The notes under the pieces were generated by a model, which did not search any database, was not told where the DNA came from, and saw only the letters and a program-made list of their open reading frames with translations. A stretch of 64,000 nucleotides of DNA, taken from positions 542,704 to 606,703 of the forward strand of contig LN874947.1 of the NCBI GenBank assembly GCA_001282665.1, given 5' to 3'. The translations under genes were made by a program, and so were the position numbers. The stretch is from Clostridiales bacterium mt11. GTDB lineage: Bacteria > Bacillota > Clostridia > Tissierellales > Tepidimicrobiaceae. Numbering within the stretch: position 1 is the stretch's first letter; every line of letters begins with the position of its first letter. Shown in pieces: positions 45,194 through 54,934 of this stretch.

Positions 45194-47731
45194 CTATATA
45201 ATCTTTTCCAATACTACCATCTCAACACCGTGAACTGGTATTTGGAATATACTATTGTATTCTCCCTGCAAATTTATATATTCTACTACCATTTCTGGCT
45301 GGGATTTGCCTTTTAAATATTCTATTTCCTCTACTGTCATATTTTCTGGTGTGCCAATCTTTAACCATTCATCAAATACTGAACCTTTTTCTCTATTAAG
45401 TTGATACTTTGTTATTTTATAATCTCCTATAATGTTCTCTATAGTAAATTTTATCTTCTTTATAGATTTATCTTCATAGATTAAATATCTTTCCCTATGA
45501 GAAATATGGGAGATATCTCCAGATAGAAATAGATCATCAAAATAGACATAGTTATAAGCCAATATTTGAATATCCTCCCCATCTTTAGTTATTATATGGT
45601 CCTCCCCTTTAGCTATTATTTCATTTCCTAATTTAGATAATAGATAATATGCGTAATAGGATGGTTTCTTTAATCCATCTTTGTTTATTAGACCAAATCC
45701 CCCATGAAAATGAGATATACCTAGTTTTTGCTCTTCAAATATATCCGTAAAAGTCCAATAACCTAAAGAATCCACTCTATCTATGGATTGGAGTACATTT
45801 CTAACTATATAGGTGGACACATAACAGGTATCATGTATTGGATTTCCTAGATGAGAAGATGCATTCCATTCAGTAATGTGGATTTCTGGTTTATTCTTTA
45901 AAATTGTTTCTGCTTTCTCATTGACAGCATCTATAGTCTTTAAAACATGATTTCTATCATGATATATTTTTTTAGACTTTGAATTTATTCCATTTATTTC
46001 CCCACCAGATTCCAATAGTTGATGAATTTTTTCTACACTTTCTTCTGATATATATTCTGGGTATATATGTATAGATAGAAAGTCCAATGGTATGTTTTCC
46101 TTTTTAATGAACTTTAAAAAATCCTCTAACCAAGAGCTGCCAAGTATTGTACCATGAGTTATGGCAGGTCCCCCTACTTTTAAATTTCTTGATATGGACT
46201 TAATTGCTATTGAAGTTTGTCTATAAAATTCAAAATACTCTTCTCTACTTCCTGCCCAAAATACATATTCATATTCTGGTTCATTCCATACCTCAAAATA
46301 CCAAGATTCTACTTCTTTTATACCATATCTATTTATACAATGCTTTATAAAAGACTGGGTTAAATCATTCCATAGCTTTATGTCTTTTGGTGGGGATATA
46401 TTTCCTTCCCACCAAAAGACAGTTTCATCAGACCTTTTTAATTCTAAAGGCATAAAACCTAACTCTACAAAAGGTTTAATATTCATTTCTATAAAAAAGT
46501 CAAATATTTCATCTACATAAGTCCAATTGTATTCCACATTTCCCTTAGGAGAAATATTATATATCATCATTTCGTCCATAAATATTCCATGAAATCTAAT
46601 ATAATTAAATCCAATTTCCCTTTGTAGTTCTTCTAACTGTTTTCGCCAATTAGCCCTCAAGGCTTCCGAAGCCCTACCAAAGGTAATAAGATTTTTCCAA
46701 TAGGGTTTTAAATATTTCCCTTTCCCTTTAGTATCTATATATATAGATATCAAATCCTCTTTGCCTGTAGTTTTATCTAATTCTAGAGTTTCAACTTTTA
46801 AATAAGCAAATAATTTTTCTAGTGCTGCATCTCTATCCACATCTAAATAGGTCTTAGATCTTTTAATTTTACCTTTACTTTCAATATTATAATTACCAGC
46901 TTGACTTTTTCTAAATTCTGTAGGAGTACAATTATAATTTTCCTTAAACAAATTATTGAAGGAATTAATATTAGAAAAGCCACTTGCATTGGATATGTCT
47001 ATTATAGACATATCCGTTGAAATCAACATTCTTACCGCCCTATCCAATCTTACAATATTGATATATTCCTGAAAGGACATTCCCATCTTATCCTTTATAA
47101 AATGAGATAAATAATAATAGCTAATATGTTCTTTTTCAGCAATTTCCTTTAAGGTGATCTTTCTATCTGCATTTTTATTTACATAAGATATTATATTTCT
47201 AAGCTTGAAAAGGTCCTTATCCCTTAATTCTTTTGCATCATCACCTAATATGGTATAATCAAAACTATTAATTAGATGTGCCCCAAGTAAATGTAAATAA
47301 GAGCCTATAATAAATTGATATCCTTTACTTTTTTTATTTAATTCCCATACTATCTTTGCAACATAATGTCTAATTATATCGAACTTTTCCTGTTCATGTT
47401 TCTCACATATAAAAGATTTGCAGTCAAACTCCATCTTGTTCAATTGAGGATAGACGTCATGATAGAATTCAGGGTTTATTTGTAATGCTAACAGTACATT
47501 GTTATCTTCAGTCCTACTAGTATTATGCAGTTCATTACAATTTATCAAGATAATATCGTTTTGCTTAAGCTTATACATTTCCTTCCCTATTCTAACGTTT
47601 ATACTTCCTTCTAAAACCAATAAAATCTCCATCTCATTATGCCAATGCATCTGCAAACCATCAACACTGTGGATTATTACTTTTATTGGAAGGTTTGCTT
47701 CCCCTCTTATTATTTCATATTGATATTCCAT
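45194..47731 (-). CDS. AraC-type regulator fused to a GH39 glycoside hydrolase
   Basis: An 845-residue three-part protein. Residues about 1-100 form a cupin-like sensor (IHSVDGLQMHWHNEMEILLV), about 180-285 an AraC double helix-turn-helix (ITLKEIAEKEHISYYYLSHF; IDISNASGFSNINSFNNLFK), and about 330-760 a GH39 beta-xylosidase-type barrel with the acid/base Glu in WYFEVWNEPEYEY and the nucleophile Glu in HITEWNASS. There is no signal peptide, so the hydrolase part should be cytoplasmic and may act as a sugar sensor or enzyme. An upstream TTG at 47755 has no ribosome site; GGGGGAG precedes the ATG at 47731. Monocistronic. Confidence 0.92.
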   Translation of the reverse strand: MEYQYEIIRGEANLPIKVIIHSVDGLQMHWHNEMEILLVLEGSINVRIGKEMYKLKQNDIILINCNELHNTSRTEDNNVLLALQINPEFYHDVYPQLNKMEFDCKSFICEKHEQEKFDIIRHYVAKIVWELNKKSKGYQFIIGSYLHLLGAHLINSFDYTILGDDAKELRDKDLFKLRNIISYVNKNADRKITLKEIAEKEHISYYYLSHFIKDKMGMSFQEYINIVRLDRAVRMLISTDMSIIDISNASGFSNINSFNNLFKENYNCTPTEFRKSQAGNYNIESKGKIKRSKTYLDVDRDAALEKLFAYLKVETLELDKTTGKEDLISIYIDTKGKGKYLKPYWKNLITFGRASEALRANWRKQLEELQREIGFNYIRFHGIFMDEMMIYNISPKGNVEYNWTYVDEIFDFFIEMNIKPFVELGFMPLELKRSDETVFWWEGNISPPKDIKLWNDLTQSFIKHCINRYGIKEVESWYFEVWNEPEYEYVFWAGSREEYFEFYRQTSIAIKSISRNLKVGGPAITHGTILGSSWLEDFLKFIKKENIPLDFLSIHIYPEYISEESVEKIHQLLESGGEINGINSKSKKIYHDRNHVLKTIDAVNEKAETILKNKPEIHITEWNASSHLGNPIHDTCYVSTYIVRNVLQSIDRVDSLGYWTFTDIFEEQKLGISHFHGGFGLINKDGLKKPSYYAYYLLSKLGNEIIAKGEDHIITKDGEDIQILAYNYVYFDDLFLSGDISHISHRERYLIYEDKSIKKIKFTIENIIGDYKITKYQLNREKGSVFDEWLKIGTPENMTVEEIEYLKGKSQPEMVVEYINLQGEYNSIFQIPVHGVEMVVLEKII

Positions 47732-47860
47732 AAGACTCCCCCAGTATTTTGACAAATAAGAAACTCAATTTTCTACTGTCTTATACCCCTATTGATTGTC
47801 TTTTACTATTATATGTCCCCCTTATCATAAAAAGCCATTATATTTAATAAACAATAAATC

Positions 47861-48295
47861 TCATAAATTAGATTTATCTATTGCCTTCAAGAACTTCCCT
47901 ATTTCCTTAAGCAAAAATTCTATATCATCTCCTTTAATAGCAATCTTTTCTATAGGACAAAGATCTGTTTTGTCCCTATTTTTTATATAGGGGCAAGTAT
48001 TATCATAGCTATAGATTATATTGTTTTCTTCTAACACATCTACAGCGTTAATCGATATTAACTGACCATAGACTTCTTTTACTCCTATATATTTACATAG
48101 CATAGCCGCACCTTTTCCAATTACCTTATCTGCTATTGAAGCTTCTTTTGAGATTTCCTTCATACTCGTAGCTAAAGTATACATAGGTCTTATTCCTTTT
48201 TCATGGGATCCAAATATCAATTCTCCATCCTTTACTACGGCTATGGCTAAACTTTCTTCTTCTAAATACTTTTTAGCTATTTCTATATCTTTCAT
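47861..48295 (-). CDS. DUF1893 family protein
   Basis: A 144-residue soluble protein of the DUF1893 family, which has a cytidine-deaminase-like fold but unknown activity. The N-terminal half is SLAIAVVKDGELIFGSHEKG and IADKVIGKGAAMLCKYIGVK; a C-terminal segment holds two cysteines (NTCPYIKNRDKTDLCPIE). The stop lies well apart from the AraC gene; its start abuts the MATE gene stop, so the two are co-transcribed. Confidence 0.85.
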   Translation of the reverse strand: MKDIEIAKKYLEEESLAIAVVKDGELIFGSHEKGIRPMYTLATSMKEISKEASIADKVIGKGAAMLCKYIGVKEVYGQLISINAVDVLEENNIIYSYDNTCPYIKNRDKTDLCPIEKIAIKGDDIEFLLKEIGKFLKAIDKSNL

Positions 48296-49669
48296 CTAAT
48301 CCACTCCTATTAATGATTTCGATTTATATATATCCTTCTTTTTAAAAATGATTAAACTTGAAATAAACCTAAATATTAAATCTAACCCAAAAGCAATCCA
48401 TATAAAAGTAATACTTTTCTTAAATACAAATGCTACCATCAAAGATAAGGGTACTCTTATACTCCAGAGTCCAAGTATAACAATTCTCATAGGAATTTTT
48501 GAATACCCAGCCCCTCGTAATGCTCCATTTAAAACCCCATTAATATTTTGTGGTATCTGGACTACTCCCATCACAAATAAATAGACTGCTCCAATTTCTA
48601 TAACCTGTTTATTGTTAGTCAATAGCCTCATTATCTGTTTCGGAAAAACTAAAAGCATTCCTCCAGTAAATATTGTAAGGATGCTAGTCCATTTAATTAA
48701 CTGGCGGATATATTTCTTCCCTTGTTCCTTATCCCCTGATCCTATAGCATGACCTATAAATGTAGTAGCTGCAACTCCAAATCCTGCTGCAGGTGTATAG
48801 GAAATAGCCTCTGCTTGAAGTCCAAGCTGATATGCTGCATAGGCAATCTCCCCATAGGTTAAAATAGCTTTTGTAATAAGAATAGCGGCTATTTCCCAAA
48901 ATATAGTTTCGCAGGAAGTAGGAAGTCCTACTCTATATACAGGCAGTACTTCCTCTAATTCAATAGTAAAAGAAAACTTACCTGATATTTCAGTTAATAC
49001 CCCATCTCTGCCAAATAATACCCTCAATCCTAAAATAGCAGCTATAAATTGAGCAGTTATTAATCCAAAAGCAGCTCCTCTAATCCCCATAGGATTGATT
49101 CCTAGTTTACCGAAGATAAATACATAGCTAAATGTCATATTGAAGATATTCATAATGATAGCTATCTTCATAGGGGTTTTAGCATCTCCCATTCCTTGAA
49201 GAATTCCAGCTACCGTGAGGACTATTGTAATAAATGGCAGTCCCCAAGATATAATCCTTAGATACAATATACCATTGGCTAATAGCTCTGGACTAGGATT
49301 AAATATTTTCAACAGAGTTTTAGCATTCCAAAATAATATCTGTTGTAATACTATTACCAATATAAGAGAACATAACAAAGTTTGTTCTGCAATCTTTTTT
49401 AATTTCTTATAATTGTTCCCACCATAAGCTTGAGCTACAAATACAGATGTACCTGTAGCCACCCCTTTGAATATTGCCCATATTATATTAAATATAATAT
49501 TGCTTACTCCTATAGCTCCAACAGCTAATGGATTAATCCTTCCTACCATAGCCATGGAGATAATTCCAGCTGTCATCTGTAGAATATTTTCCATAGTTAT
49601 AGGAATTATCATGGAAAGTATCCTATTTCTCATCATTTTATCTTCTCTGTCCTTAAAGTTTATTCTCAT
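48296..49669 (-). CDS. MATE family efflux transporter
   Basis: A 457-residue multidrug and toxin extrusion protein with 12 predicted membrane helices in two homologous halves (ILSMIIPITMENILQMTAGI; VLPVYRVGLPTSCETIFWEI). Such pumps use sodium or proton gradients. The substrate is unknown. A ribosome site AAGGGA supports the ATG at 49669. It is about 30 bases downstream of the D-aminopeptidase gene. Confidence 0.93.
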   Translation of the reverse strand: MRINFKDREDKMMRNRILSMIIPITMENILQMTAGIISMAMVGRINPLAVGAIGVSNIIFNIIWAIFKGVATGTSVFVAQAYGGNNYKKLKKIAEQTLLCSLILVIVLQQILFWNAKTLLKIFNPSPELLANGILYLRIISWGLPFITIVLTVAGILQGMGDAKTPMKIAIIMNIFNMTFSYVFIFGKLGINPMGIRGAAFGLITAQFIAAILGLRVLFGRDGVLTEISGKFSFTIELEEVLPVYRVGLPTSCETIFWEIAAILITKAILTYGEIAYAAYQLGLQAEAISYTPAAGFGVAATTFIGHAIGSGDKEQGKKYIRQLIKWTSILTIFTGGMLLVFPKQIMRLLTNNKQVIEIGAVYLFVMGVVQIPQNINGVLNGALRGAGYSKIPMRIVILGLWSIRVPLSLMVAFVFKKSITFIWIAFGLDLIFRFISSLIIFKKKDIYKSKSLIGVD

Positions 49670-49699
49670 ATTTTCTGTCCCTTCAGCATTATTAATAAG

Positions 49700-50497
49700 C
49701 TAGGCTAAAAAACTTATGGCTCTAATTATTTCCATATAATCCTTATTTCTAAAACTTATAGTCTTTGGATCCATCAGTTCTACATCTGGATATAAAGAGC
49801 TTCTAAATGCGTTAGAATGTTCTTTATATCTTATCTCCAATTCAAATTCCTCTGGCAATTGAATATTACATAGTTGTATATTCTTATTAAGACTTTTTTC
49901 TACTCCACCTTTTATAAGCTCCAATGCTAATTGAGGATGAATGTTTATAGTAGAATCTCCTACCCCTTTCTTTACAGGAACAGTTACTATATTTTCGTTT
50001 ACCTTATTCACTTCATCACATAATCCTAAATCTCCAGACAAAAATACAACTGGTACATTTAAGTAACTAGCTATGTAGGAATGGAGTAAAAACTCAGATA
50101 AGATTTGTCCATTTAATCTTATATAATCTATTTGTGGATTCATAGTATGGGATAATGGATTGGTATTAGTTCCTCCAGCAGAATGATATCCTACAAATAT
50201 TAAAGCATCAAAGGTTTCGTCTAACTCCTGTACCATAGAATAGAAATGACCGCTCCAACCTCTAATGAGTTTAGTATTTTTAGGCAATAAATTATGGTCT
50301 ATATTCCTTCCACTGTCATGAGCATCTTTTATCCATATCTCATCTGCTCCTGCATTAATAGCCCCTTCACAAGCCGCATTTACTTCTAATGTCATCTGAT
50401 GAGCAAATTCCTCATGACAAGCCTCAGACTTTTCCGTCTCATCCCAATGATTAACCCCTGTAACCCCTTCTATGTCAGCACTTATATATACCTTCAT
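49700..50497 (-). CDS. M55 family D-aminopeptidase (DppA-like)
   Basis: A 265-residue zinc aminopeptidase acting on D-amino-acid peptides. The first metal site is in MKVYISADIEGVTGVNHWDE; the family stretches INAGADEIWIKDAHDSGRN and FVGYHSAGGTNTNPLSHTMN follow. It may recycle D-Ala peptides from the wall. The frame opens at 50512, but GGGAGGG is placed for the ATG at 50497. It heads a unit with a MATE pump and the DUF1893 gene. Confidence 0.92.
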   Translation of the reverse strand: MKVYISADIEGVTGVNHWDETEKSEACHEEFAHQMTLEVNAACEGAINAGADEIWIKDAHDSGRNIDHNLLPKNTKLIRGWSGHFYSMVQELDETFDALIFVGYHSAGGTNTNPLSHTMNPQIDYIRLNGQILSEFLLHSYIASYLNVPVVFLSGDLGLCDEVNKVNENIVTVPVKKGVGDSTINIHPQLALELIKGGVEKSLNKNIQLCNIQLPEEFELEIRYKEHSNAFRSSLYPDVELMDPKTISFRNKDYMEIIRAISFLA

Positions 50498-50735
50498 AAC
50501 TATCCCTCCCATTTATATTACTTTATTATATTAATTATAACAGTATTTTTCCAGTAAAAATACTATTTCTATTAACCATTTTAATTACTTTGTGAAATAT
50601 TTGACTAATTTGTATTTTTAAATTTTTTACCTTATCTTGATTGATATATTGAAAAAAATATATTAGTATATATGTATGGATTTTAGAGAATCTAATCAAT
50701 TCTCTTAAAAATGCTAATGGAATAGGAGTGATAAG

Positions 50736-52109
50736 ATGAGCAATACGGAACAAAACGAATTACTAACTGGAGATTTAAGAAAAAATTTATTAAAGATGTC
50801 CATTCCTACTATGCTTGGATTTGTACTGCAAGCCGTATACGATATGGTTGACATGATATGGGTTGGTCGTATTTCTGCTTCAGCTGTAGCAGGGGTTACT
50901 ATTTTTTCTACAGTATTTTGGTTAGTTTCTGTACTTAATGAGATTATAGGTTCTAGTTCTATATCTTTAATTACTCAATCATATGGAAAAAAAGATGCAG
51001 AAAGAACAAGAAAAGTAGTAGAGCAAACTTTAACCTTTAAAGCATTAGTTGCTATTATTTCAGCATTAATCATATCTGTAGTCCTAGAACCGCTGCTATC
51101 CTTCTTTACGACAAATGAAGAAGTACTTAAATCAGCATTAGATTATGGATACATAAGGATGTTCTTCTTGCCAATTATGTTTTCTTCCTATTCTGTAAAT
51201 ACTGCTTTAAGATGTTTAGGTGATGCTAAGACTCCTATGAAGATAATGATTGTATCGTCTATTGTCAATATAGTTTTAGACCCTATATTCATGTTTGAAA
51301 AAATTCCTGGAACCAATATTCCAGGATTTAATATGGGAGTGTTTGGAGCTGCACTAGCTACAGTTATATCTACAGTAGTAGCTTTTTCCATAGGATTTTA
51401 TATACTCCTTAAGGGAAATGATACATTAAAAATCAACTTTAAAGGCTTATTCAAATTAGATTGGGGAATTGATAAAAAGTTATTGACCATAGGTCTACCT
51501 TCTGGTATGGAAGTTCTTATGAGAAACCTATCTGGCGTTCTTATATTGAAATTTGTATCCATGTATGGAACTGACACAATAGCTGCTGTTGGAATAGGTA
51601 CTAGACTATTTAACTTTGCTTTTATGCCAATTATGGGAATTGTCATGGGAGCAAGTACTATAGTAGGGCAATCCTTAGGTGCCGATGATGTAGATAGAGC
51701 AAAGGATACAGCCAAGTTTGCTGCCTTAGTCAACGTTATTATGATGGGAACATTATCTATATTGTCCATATTATTTCCAAGGGGGATAATGGGAATTTTT
51801 ATTAAAGACTCTAATGTCATTAAAATTGGTGTACCTATGATAAGATTACTCGTTCCATCTTTGATATTAGCAGGATTAGCCATGGGTTTAGGTTCAGTAT
51901 TTACTGGCTCAGGTCATAACACTCCTTTCTTATTATCTAGTATAGTTTCCAGATGGGGAGTTCAAATACCTATGCTCTATATAACTACTAAGTTATTACA
52001 TCTTCCCGTTATTTATGCTTGGCTTAGTTTTTTCGTTACAGAAGTTGCAGAATTAATAATAATTTTAATTCATTATCGTAAAGGGAAATGGAAAACAAAA
52101 AGAGTATAA
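50736..52109 (+). CDS. MATE family efflux transporter
   Basis: A second 457-residue MATE pump, different in sequence from the one at 48.3 kb. The typical N-terminal motif is LLKMSIPTMLGFVLQAVYDM and the repeat in the second half GLPSGMEVLMRNLSGVLILK. AATAGGAG supports the ATG. It starts a plus-strand unit with the thioesterase and pyrophosphatase genes; gaps are short and only one terminator follows, after ppa. Confidence 0.93.
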   Translation: MSNTEQNELLTGDLRKNLLKMSIPTMLGFVLQAVYDMVDMIWVGRISASAVAGVTIFSTVFWLVSVLNEIIGSSSISLITQSYGKKDAERTRKVVEQTLTFKALVAIISALIISVVLEPLLSFFTTNEEVLKSALDYGYIRMFFLPIMFSSYSVNTALRCLGDAKTPMKIMIVSSIVNIVLDPIFMFEKIPGTNIPGFNMGVFGAALATVISTVVAFSIGFYILLKGNDTLKINFKGLFKLDWGIDKKLLTIGLPSGMEVLMRNLSGVLILKFVSMYGTDTIAAVGIGTRLFNFAFMPIMGIVMGASTIVGQSLGADDVDRAKDTAKFAALVNVIMMGTLSILSILFPRGIMGIFIKDSNVIKIGVPMIRLLVPSLILAGLAMGLGSVFTGSGHNTPFLLSSIVSRWGVQIPMLYITTKLLHLPVIYAWLSFFVTEVAELIIILIHYRKGKWKTKRV

Positions 52110-52138
52110 TATTATTTATTATAAAGGAGGCTTTTTAA

Positions 52139-52558
52139 TTGGAAACGATAAAAGTAGCTAGATTAGTTAAATCTGAGGACTTAAATCATCATGGAACTTT
52201 ATTTGCTGGTAGAATGGCAGAATGGTTTGTAGAAGCTTGTTTTATATGGGGAGCTAAGCATACAGGAAAACCAGAAAATATCGTCTGTGTCAATATCCAT
52301 GGTTTAACCTTCACTCAGCCTGGAAATAGAGGAGATGTAATAAACCTAGAAACAAGGCTTGCTAAAGTTGGAAGGACTAGCTTTACCGTCTACGGTAAAA
52401 TAACCAAAAATGATTCACATGAAATTCTTTCTGATGGGTTTATCACTTTTGTATTTGTGGATGAGCATGGAAATGCTGCTCCACATAATATAGCTTTAGA
52501 GGAACCTGTAGACGATGAAGATATAGAAATAAGAAAAAGAGCATTAAATTTAAGATAG
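52139..52558 (+). CDS. Hotdog-fold acyl-CoA thioesterase
   Basis: A 139-residue thioesterase of the YkhA/YciA type that hydrolyses acyl-CoA. The HGTLFAGRMAEWFVEACFIW segment carries the catalytic loop and hotdog helix; VCVNIHGLTFTQPGNRGDVI follows. Translation starts at TTG (52139) with AAAGGAGG eight bases upstream. It lies between the MATE and pyrophosphatase genes. Confidence 0.9.
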   Translation: METIKVARLVKSEDLNHHGTLFAGRMAEWFVEACFIWGAKHTGKPENIVCVNIHGLTFTQPGNRGDVINLETRLAKVGRTSFTVYGKITKNDSHEILSDGFITFVFVDEHGNAAPHNIALEEPVDDEDIEIRKRALNLR

Positions 52559-52572
52559 GAGTTGATATATAT

Positions 52573-53055
52573 ATGGGCGTTATAGTAGATGCATTTATAG
52601 AAATACCTAAAGGAAGTAGTAATAAATATGAATATGATGAGGAGCGAAAAGTGTTTGTTCTCGATAGGGCTTTATTTTCCCCTATGTTCTATCCAGCAGA
52701 CTATGGATTTATTCCAGATACATTGGCGGAAGATGGAGATCCTATAGATATAATGGTACTTATGGCTAACCCTACCTTCCCTGGGTGTATGATAAGGTCT
52801 AGGGTTATAGGTATGTTCTTAATGGAAGATGAGAAGGGTAAAGATGAAAAGATAATAGCTGTACCCTTAGGAGATCCAAGATATGAAGAGATAAAGACCA
52901 TTGATGATATGGGTTCCCATATGAAAAAGGAATTTGAACATTTCTTTTCCGAGTACAAGCAATTAGAAGGAAAAGAAGTTCACATAAGAGGATGGGCCGA
53001 TATTGAAGAAGCTCATGCTGCTATTGAAAAGGCAAGAAAAAATCGCTGTAAATAA
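52573..53055 (+). CDS. ppa: Inorganic pyrophosphatase, family I
   Basis: A 160-residue soluble family I pyrophosphatase. It has the metal-binding motif EDGDPIDIMVLM, with KYEYDEERKVFVLDR and YPADYGFIPDTLAEDGDP upstream. The enzyme drives biosynthetic reactions by removing pyrophosphate. It is the last gene before a strong terminator. Confidence 0.95.
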   Translation: MGVIVDAFIEIPKGSSNKYEYDEERKVFVLDRALFSPMFYPADYGFIPDTLAEDGDPIDIMVLMANPTFPGCMIRSRVIGMFLMEDEKGKDEKIIAVPLGDPRYEEIKTIDDMGSHMKKEFEHFFSEYKQLEGKEVHIRGWADIEEAHAAIEKARKNRCK

Positions 53056-53070
53056 AATAAATTCTTATAT

Positions 53071-53102
53071 AACGTCTAGCTCCTTAAAAACAGCTAGACG
53101 TT
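53071..53102 (+). terminator. Terminator after ppa
   Basis: AACGTCTAGCT and AGCTAGACGTT (11 perfect pairs) are followed by ATTTTAT. Confidence 0.85.
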
Positions 53103-53312
53103 ATTTTATCCTTTAAAATCCAATAACAATAATTGTATATTTATTCATATATGTATAGCTTTGCATTTTTCTATTTATTCTCAATACTTGTTTTTTAAAG
53201 ATTATAGCCTTTTAAATATAGACATATTGCCATTTAATATATGTTTCTGTATTAAGCTCTATTTTAAAAGAATTATAGTTTAAAAAATATTTATTCATTT
53301 TTTATTATTTTA

Positions 53313-53341
53313 TTGCATTTTTGTTCCTTATGCCTTATAAT
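53313..53341 (+). promoter_or_regulatory. Sigma-A promoter of the amino-acid ABC operon
   Basis: TTGCAT (53313-53318) and TATAAT (53336-53341) with an exact 17-base spacer lie 38 bases before the ATG. The remainder of the 277-base interval 53103-53379 is AT-rich and holds no gene or recognisable riboswitch. Confidence 0.7.
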
Positions 53342-53379
53342 ACTAGATTATAAATTAAATTATCTAGGAGGAATATAAA

Positions 53380-54210
53380 ATGACAAAAAAATTTAGTGGC
53401 TACATAGCCGTAATTATGATTATGGTATTATTCTCACTAGCTCTAACAGGTTGTAATAATTCTAAAGATACTTCCAAGACAGAGGAAAATAAATCAGCTT
53501 TAGAAGAAATTAAAAGTTCAAATAAAATCGTCTTAGGAACTTGTGGTGATTATCCACCTTATGAATTTCATAAACAAATTGATGGAAAAGATGAAATCGT
53601 AGGATTCGATATTGAGATTGCTAAAGAAATTGCAAAGGATTTAGGTGTTGAACTTGAAATAAAGGATATGGATTTTAATGGGCTGTTAGCAGCTTTACAA
53701 ACTGGAAACGTGGATTTCGTTATAGCAGGTATGACTCCTGATGAGGAAAGGAAAAAAAGCGTTGATTTTTCAAAGATATACTATGATGCGGAACAAGGAT
53801 TATTGATTCGTACTGAAGATAAAGAAAAATATAAATCAATCGATGAGCTTGAAGGTATGAAAGTTGGTGCTCAAAAGGGAACTATTCAAGAAGAAGTAGC
53901 TCAGGAAAAGATTAAAAACTCTCAGGTAAAAGCATTAGGAAAAATTACTGATTTGACATTGGAATTAAAAAACAAAAAAGTAGATGGTGTAGTTCTAGCA
54001 GTTCCTGTTGCTAGTTCTTATGTAAAAGCAAATCCAGATTTAACCCTTTCTCCTTATATAAACTTTGGAAAAGAAGATGGAGTAGCAATAGCAGTTAAAA
54101 AAGGTAATCAAGAACTAGTAGATGCTATAAATAATACAATAGATAAACTAATGGAAGATGGTACCCTAAATGAATTTATACAAGATGCCACTGCTCTTTT
54201 AGAGGAATAG
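53380..54210 (+). CDS. Amino-acid ABC transporter substrate-binding lipoprotein
   Basis: A 276-residue family 3 solute-binding protein tethered by a lipid on C25 (LALTGC). The mature part has CGDYPPYEFHKQIDGKDEIV, FDIEIAKEIAKDLGVELEI and LLAALQTGNVDFVIAGMTP, all typical of polar amino acid binding proteins. The exact amino acid is not deducible. It is the first gene of the transporter operon. Confidence 0.95.
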   Translation: MTKKFSGYIAVIMIMVLFSLALTGCNNSKDTSKTEENKSALEEIKSSNKIVLGTCGDYPPYEFHKQIDGKDEIVGFDIEIAKEIAKDLGVELEIKDMDFNGLLAALQTGNVDFVIAGMTPDEERKKSVDFSKIYYDAEQGLLIRTEDKEKYKSIDELEGMKVGAQKGTIQEEVAQEKIKNSQVKALGKITDLTLELKNKKVDGVVLAVPVASSYVKANPDLTLSPYINFGKEDGVAIAVKKGNQELVDAINNTIDKLMEDGTLNEFIQDATALLEE

Positions 54211-54253
54211 AAGCTGCAACAAAGGACTCGACACACTTGAGGAGGTTTAAAAA

Positions 54254-54934
54254 TTGGATTTTAATTTTTTAAAAGATTATTATATGTTTTTTTTAGATGG
54301 AGCAAAGATTACCATATTATTAGCCATATTTACAATATTCTTGGGTGTAATATTTGGGATATTATTAGCCTTGATGAGAATATCCCATAATCCCGTTTTA
54401 AAAGCTGTATCAGCTGCTTATATTGAGTTTATAAGAGGTACACCTATATTAGTTCAATTATTTATAGTTTACTATGGGCTGTCCGTTATAGGGATAAAAT
54501 TTCCTCAAATATCTATTTTAGGCAGTAACTTTCCTGATTTAATGGCGGGAGTTACAACCTTATCCATAAACAGTGCAGCTTACGTAGCAGAAATAGTCCG
54601 TGCAGGAATCCAAGCTGTAGATAAAGGGCAGATGGAAGCCGCAAGGTCTTTAGGATTAACCTATTCTATGTCCATGAGAACCATCATCTTACCTCAAGCT
54701 ATTAAAAACATACTGCCTGCTTTAGGTAATGAATTTATTGCAATTATTAAGGAATCATCTATTGTCTCAATTATTGGAATCCATGAATTGATGTATAATA
54801 CCGATACGGTAAGAGGTAATACTTTTAAACCCTTTGAACCTTTAATAATTACTGCAATTGTATATTTTATAATTACATTTACCTTGTCTACATTTGTAAG
54901 AGCTTTTGAAAGGAGATTGAAAACTAGTGATTAA
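54254..54934 (+). CDS. Amino-acid ABC transporter permease
   Basis: A 226-residue HisM/GlnP-type permease with five to six membrane segments and the EAA loop EAARSLGLTYSMSMRTIILP. It starts at TTG (54254) after GAGGAGG. It overlaps the ATPase gene by eight bases. The same chain must dimerise, as only one permease gene is present. Confidence 0.95.
   Translation: MDFNFLKDYYMFFLDGAKITILLAIFTIFLGVIFGILLALMRISHNPVLKAVSAAYIEFIRGTPILVQLFIVYYGLSVIGIKFPQISILGSNFPDLMAGVTTLSINSAAYVAEIVRAGIQAVDKGQMEAARSLGLTYSMSMRTIILPQAIKNILPALGNEFIAIIKESSIVSIIGIHELMYNTDTVRGNTFKPFEPLIITAIVYFIITFTLSTFVRAFERRLKTSD

Noticed and set aside
51398..51883. 161-codon minus-strand open frame inside the MATE gene
   Set aside because: Low-complexity antisense shadow of a hydrophobic gene.
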